Below, one piece after another: positions 60,676 to 64,000 of a stretch of DNA of 64,000 nt. Made by a program: the position numbers and the translations under genes. This DNA comes from Tsukamurella sp. PLM1. GTDB taxonomy: Bacteria; Actinomycetota; Actinomycetes; Mycobacteriales; Mycobacteriaceae. The stretch covers positions 3,410,001 to 3,474,000 of the forward strand of contig NZ_AP025688.1 of NCBI RefSeq assembly GCF_023168325.1, read 5' to 3'. The notes under the pieces were generated by a model. It worked only from the letters and a program-made list of their open reading frames with translations, searched no databases and was not told the DNA's origin. How positions within the stretch are numbered: the stretch's first letter is position 1; every line of letters starts with the position of its first letter.

Positions 60676-61836
60676 GTGGCTGAGACGACGGGAACGACCG
60701 GCACCGGCAGGGGCGTGCCCGGGCCCGACTATCTCGTGGCGGGAAGGTACCGGCTGCGGTCGAAGATCGGCGGGGGCGGCATGGGCGCCGTGTGGCTGGC
60801 CCGCGACGAGCGTCTCGACCGCGAGGTGGCGGCCAAGCAGGCGATCTCGACCGAGGGCCTCAGCCAGGAGGAGGCCGACGAGTTGCGCAAGCGCGCGCTG
60901 CACGAGGGCCGGATCGCGGCGCGGCTGCAACACCGCAACGCCGTCGCGATGTACGACGTGGCGCTCGACCGCGGCGAGCCGTGGCTGGTGATGGAGTACC
61001 TGCCGTCGCGGTCGCTGGCGCAGGTGCTGCACATGACCGGGAGCATGCCCGAGCGGCAGGTGGCGCAGCTCGGTGCGCAGGTGGCCGACGCGCTCGTCGA
61101 GGCGCACGAGTCGGGCATCGTCCACCGGGACATCAAGCCGGGCAACATCCTCATCGCGAACCGCGGGCGGGCGTCGGGCACGGTGAAGCTCTCCGACTTC
61201 GGCATCGCGCGGGTCAAGGGCGACGAGGCCGGACCCGCCGGCATCATCACCGGCACGCCCGCCTACTTCGCGCCCGAGGTGGCGCGCGGCACCGAGCCGT
61301 CCGAGGTCTCGGACCTGTACTCCCTGGGCGCAACGCTGTACACCGCGGTCGAGGGCGCACCGCCGTTCGGCGTGGACGAGGACTCGATCGCCCTGCTGCA
61401 CAAGGTGGCCCGCGGGCAGATCAACCCGCCCAAGCACGACGGACCGCTGATGGCCGTGGTCCTGGACATGCTGCAGCCGAGCCCGAAGAAGCGGCCCACG
61501 CTGGAAGAGGCCCGCGACCGGCTCGCCGGCGTCGCCGCCGCCGGCGGGAACCCCGCCGCGGTGCTGGCATCTCCCCTGCAGTCCTCCGAGGGCGCCCCCG
61601 CCGTGTGGCTCCGACGGTCCGCCGGGGAACGGTCCGGAGCGTCCTTCTCCGACCGTGCTTCGGGACCGGTGGAGCGCAAGCGGCCCGCCCCGCCCGCACC
61701 CCGGCCGAGCCCCTACGTCCCGCCGCCCGTCGCGCCGCCGACGAAGATGTCCAACACCATGCTGGCCGTGTGGATCATCCTCGGATTCCTCGTCCTCGCC
61801 GTCGTCGTGGCGGGCGTGATCATCGCGATCGGGTAG
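60676..61836 (+). CDS. Membrane serine/threonine protein kinase
   Basis: Hanks-type kinase of 386 residues. The glycine loop is KIGGGGMGAVWLARDE, the ATP lysine is in EVAAKQA, the catalytic loop is IVHRDIKPGNIL, the DFG region is LSDFGIARVK and the activation segment ends GTPAYFAPEVARG. A proline-rich juxtamembrane stretch precedes one C-terminal transmembrane segment (MLAVWIILGFLVLAVVVAGVIIAI), and almost nothing follows outside, so it has no PASTA sensor. GTG start 16 bp after the CGNR gene. Confidence 0.92.
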   Translation: MAETTGTTGTGRGVPGPDYLVAGRYRLRSKIGGGGMGAVWLARDERLDREVAAKQAISTEGLSQEEADELRKRALHEGRIAARLQHRNAVAMYDVALDRGEPWLVMEYLPSRSLAQVLHMTGSMPERQVAQLGAQVADALVEAHESGIVHRDIKPGNILIANRGRASGTVKLSDFGIARVKGDEAGPAGIITGTPAYFAPEVARGTEPSEVSDLYSLGATLYTAVEGAPPFGVDEDSIALLHKVARGQINPPKHDGPLMAVVLDMLQPSPKKRPTLEEARDRLAGVAAAGGNPAAVLASPLQSSEGAPAVWLRRSAGERSGASFSDRASGPVERKRPAPPAPRPSPYVPPPVAPPTKMSNTMLAVWIILGFLVLAVVVAGVIIAIG

Positions 61837-61845
61837 CCCGCTCGG

Positions 61846-62515
61846 TCAGTCGGCGAGGTGGCGGGTGTGCGCCCAGCGCGTCAGCGCGTTGCGGTTGCTC
61901 TGCTGGGTCTTCCGCAACACGTTCGAGGCGTGCGTCTCAACGGTTTTGACGGAGATGAACAGGTCCTCGGCGATCTCGCGGTAGGTGTAACCGCGGGCCA
62001 GCAGGCGCAGCACCTCGAGTTCGCGCGGGGTCAGCGAGTCCAGCTCCGGATCGAGCGCGGGCTCCGGCACCGGCGACCGACCGGTGAACGAGTCCAGCAC
62101 GAATCCCGCCAGCCGCGGCGAGAACACCGCGTCGCCCTCGGCCACGCGACGCACTGCTGCGGCCAGTTCCTCCCCGAGATCGTCTTCGTCACGTACCCCG
62201 GGCGCCCGCGCGGATCGTCGCGATCACGTCCTCGGCGGCGTCGGAGACGCTGAGCGCCAAGAACACCGGCGCCTTCTCCAACTTGGCCCGCGGGGCACCG
62301 TCGGACACGCCCCGCAACACCGCGACGCCCCCGCCGTCGGGCATGTGCACGTCGAGGAGCACCACGTCGGGCCCCGTCGAGAGAATCCCGGAGATCGCCT
62401 CGGCGACCGCGCCGGCCTCCCCCACCACCTCGATGGCGTCCTCCCGGGCCAGCTCGGCGCGCACGCCGGACCGGAACACCCCGTGATCGTCGACCAGGAA
62501 CACCCGGTAGCTCAC
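61846..62515 (-). CDS. LuxR-family response regulator (two apparent frameshifts)
   Basis: About 223 residues when one G is restored near 62199 and near 62177, which together give GARGYVTKTISGEELAAAV. The receiver domain (VFLVDDHGVFRSGV; phosphoacceptor Asp in VVLLDVHMPDGGG) fills residues 1-120, and the LuxR helix-turn-helix is LTPRELEVLRLLARGYTYRE followed by ISVKTVETH. GTG at 62515 overlaps the kinase stop (GTGA), so it pairs with the adjacent sensor kinase. Confidence 0.9.
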
Positions 62516-63912
62516 GCGCTCTCCTCCGCTATGGACTCCGGCGCACCGTGCGGCGCGCCGCCCTCGGGCCGGGGCACCGACAGCCGCACTTCCGTGCCCC
62601 GCCCCGGATGCGAGCGCACCACGACCGTGCCGTCGCGACGCTCCACCCGGGCCCGGATCGACTTCGCCAACCCCTGCCGATCCGACGGTACCGCGTCCGG
62701 GTCGAATCCGACGCCGCGGTCGCGCACGAACACCGACGCGGACTCGCCGTCGACCTCCGCGTACGCGTCGATGCTCTCGCACCCGGAGTGCTTGGCCGCG
62801 TTGACCATCGCCTCCTTCGCCGCCCCCAGCAGGGCCGTGAACCGGTCGTCCACGCCGAGTTCCGCTCCCTCCACGTCGCCCACCGTGATCACGTTCACCG
62901 CCGTGCCGTGCACGTCCTCGACCTCCGCCGCGGCGGCCTTGAGCGCCGCGGCCAGGGACTCCGCCGGCGCGTCCGTCCCCCCGAACAGCCACTCGCGCAG
63001 CTCGCGCTCCTGACTGCGGGCCAGCCGCTTGACGGCGGCACCGTCGGACGACTGCTTCTGGATCAGGGCCAGGGTCTGGAGCACGGAATCGTGCAGGTGC
63101 GAGGCGATCTCCTCGCGCTCGATCGTGCGGACGCGGGCGGCGCGCTCGGCGCCGAGATCGCGCCACATGCGCACCCAGATCGGCACCGTGAGCAGCGCGA
63201 CGCCCACCAGCGTGAGCACCACCGCGGCGAGCGCGGTGGGCAGGGCCGCCACGTCCACCCGGCCCAGGAACACCACCGCCAGGCCCACCACCACGAGGGT
63301 GACGCCGCCGAGGGCGCGCAGCCACGTGATCAGCCGCGCGCTCCCGGGCGGCGCGTGCGCCGGGGTGCGCGTGGCCGAATCCGCCTCCCGCCACACCAGC
63401 GCGGCGCCCACCCCGACCACGATGATCGGGACGACGAATCCCACGTTCGAGTTGCTGGCCACCGTGGCCAGCGTCGCGGCGCCGACCACGCCGAGCACCG
63501 CCAGCGCGAGGCCCTGCCGGCGCTCCGCCGGATCCGGGCGTTCCGTATCCGTGCCGGGGCGCACCATGAACCACAGCAGCGCGTACATCACCACGCCCGC
63601 GCCCATGAGCGCGAGCACGGTGAACGCGATGCGGACCTTGACCACGTCGACGCCCAGCTGATCGGCGATCCCGCCGCACACGCCGCCGATCACCGCGCCC
63701 CCGTTGCGGCGGTGCATCCGCGGGTAGGTGGGCACGGTCACCGGGTTCGACGGTGCCGGGCCCGCCGGGGGCGCCGGCTGCGGCGGACGCGCCGGGGCCT
63801 GGGCGTGCGGGAAGGCGACGTGGGCCTGGGGGTCCCACGCCTGCTGCCACTGCACCCAGGCCCGCCGTCGTTCCTCGTACCGGGCCCGGCGGCGCTCTGC
63901 TCGTCTGCTCAT
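62512..63912 (-). CDS. Sensor histidine kinase with N-terminal PspC domain
   Basis: Membrane kinase of 466 residues. After a basic, Pro-rich N-terminus, the PspC domain spans about 65-125 (GGAVIGGVCGGIADQLGVD), followed by three to four further hydrophobic segments. The phosphoacceptor is His in EEIASHLHDSVLQTLAL (HisKA_3), and the ATPase domain has AKEAMVNAAKHSGC and RDRGVGFDPD. PspC-type kinases usually sense envelope stress. ATG at 63912 (MSRRAERRRARYEERR) fits best. The last 88 bases of the window after it show no clear gene. Confidence 0.92.
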   Translation of the reverse strand: MSRRAERRRARYEERRRAWVQWQQAWDPQAHVAFPHAQAPARPPQPAPPAGPAPSNPVTVPTYPRMHRRNGGAVIGGVCGGIADQLGVDVVKVRIAFTVLALMGAGVVMYALLWFMVRPGTDTERPDPAERRQGLALAVLGVVGAATLATVASNSNVGFVVPIIVVGVGAALVWREADSATRTPAHAPPGSARLITWLRALGGVTLVVVGLAVVFLGRVDVAALPTALAAVVLTLVGVALLTVPIWVRMWRDLGAERAARVRTIEREEIASHLHDSVLQTLALIQKQSSDGAAVKRLARSQERELREWLFGGTDAPAESLAAALKAAAAEVEDVHGTAVNVITVGDVEGAELGVDDRFTALLGAAKEAMVNAAKHSGCESIDAYAEVDGESASVFVRDRGVGFDPDAVPSDRQGLAKSIRARVERRDGTVVVRSHPGRGTEVRLSVPRPEGGAPHGAPESIAEESA

Positions 63913-64000
63913 CGTGGCTCGATGGTGACACGAACCCACCGCGCCACGCATCGGGATCTACCCTGATTCCGGCCGGCGGTCCCTGAGCCCCCGGCCCGTG

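Overview
This is a window of very GC-rich (about 70 percent by eye) chromosome from a mycolic-acid type actinobacterium (order Mycobacteriales). The evidence is a SAM-IV riboswitch in front of metX, a PrpR/RamB-type regulator beside the methylcitrate genes, an imuA'-imuB plus dnaE2 mutasome, a DUF222/HNH (13E12-type) protein, many GTG starts and many 1-4 nt start/stop overlaps. A Tsukamurella-like genus is my guess, with low confidence. I see no rRNA, tRNA, phage, insertion sequence or CRISPR array.

Layout. 0-4.7 kb: a ribbon-helix-helix (HicB-like) protein, a DUF4097 protein and a DrrAB-type ABC exporter, then an SRPBCC/DUF2867 protein divergent from a TetR gene with two operators. 4.7-12.1 kb: PadR plus DHA2 drug exporter, an F420-type nitroreductase, a sucrase/ferredoxin-like protein, a D,D-carboxypeptidase, an amino-acid permease and a YihY/BrkB protein. 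12.1-16.1 kb: trpS, exonuclease III, a secreted barnase-like RNase with its barstar, and an MFS exporter. 16.2-20.2 kb: SAM-IV riboswitch and metX, an actin/Hsp70-fold membrane protein, DUF3017 and folD. 20.3-23.2 kb: DUF308 protein, trmL and a membrane alpha/beta-hydrolase. 23.2-31.7 kb: prpR divergent from prpD-prpB-prpC-pyc, a propionate/methylcitrate operon ending in pyruvate carboxylase. 31.8-34.3 kb: a manganese-type ABC transporter. 34.4-37.0 kb: metE behind a cobalamin riboswitch. 37.1-40.9 kb: DUF167, a CHAP protein, patatin, a SnoaL-like protein with TetR, a thioesterase and a flavin-type oxidase. 40.9-45.4 kb: dnaE2, a YnfA-like protein and a CPBP protease. 45.4-52.1 kb: DUF222/HNH protein, TetR carrying an in-frame minisatellite, FAD monooxygenase, MarR, amidohydrolase and a lipoprotein serpin. 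52.1-54.5 kb: imuB and imuA' behind an SOS box. 54.6-60.1 kb: threonine aldolase, SDR and DUF6421 operon, then a LysP-type permease. 60.1-64 kb: CGNR zinc-finger protein, Ser/Thr kinase, and a LuxR response regulator with a PspC-type histidine kinase.

How the genes connect. Methionine synthesis is controlled at two points by RNA: SAM over metX and cobalamin over the B12-independent metE. The prp operon turns propionyl-CoA plus oxaloacetate into pyruvate and succinate, and pyc can return pyruvate to oxaloacetate. dnaE2 and imuA'B together make the complete inducible mutagenic repair set.

Two cautions dominate. First, about 42 apparent indels, almost all losses of one G or C in short G/C runs, break conserved genes. 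Adding the base back restores full-length, family-typical proteins, so I treat them as probable sequence errors and report each such gene as one CDS. Second, the octamer GACGGTGC/GCACCGTC occurs about 75 times, far above a rough composition expectation, and is the core of the minisatellite.
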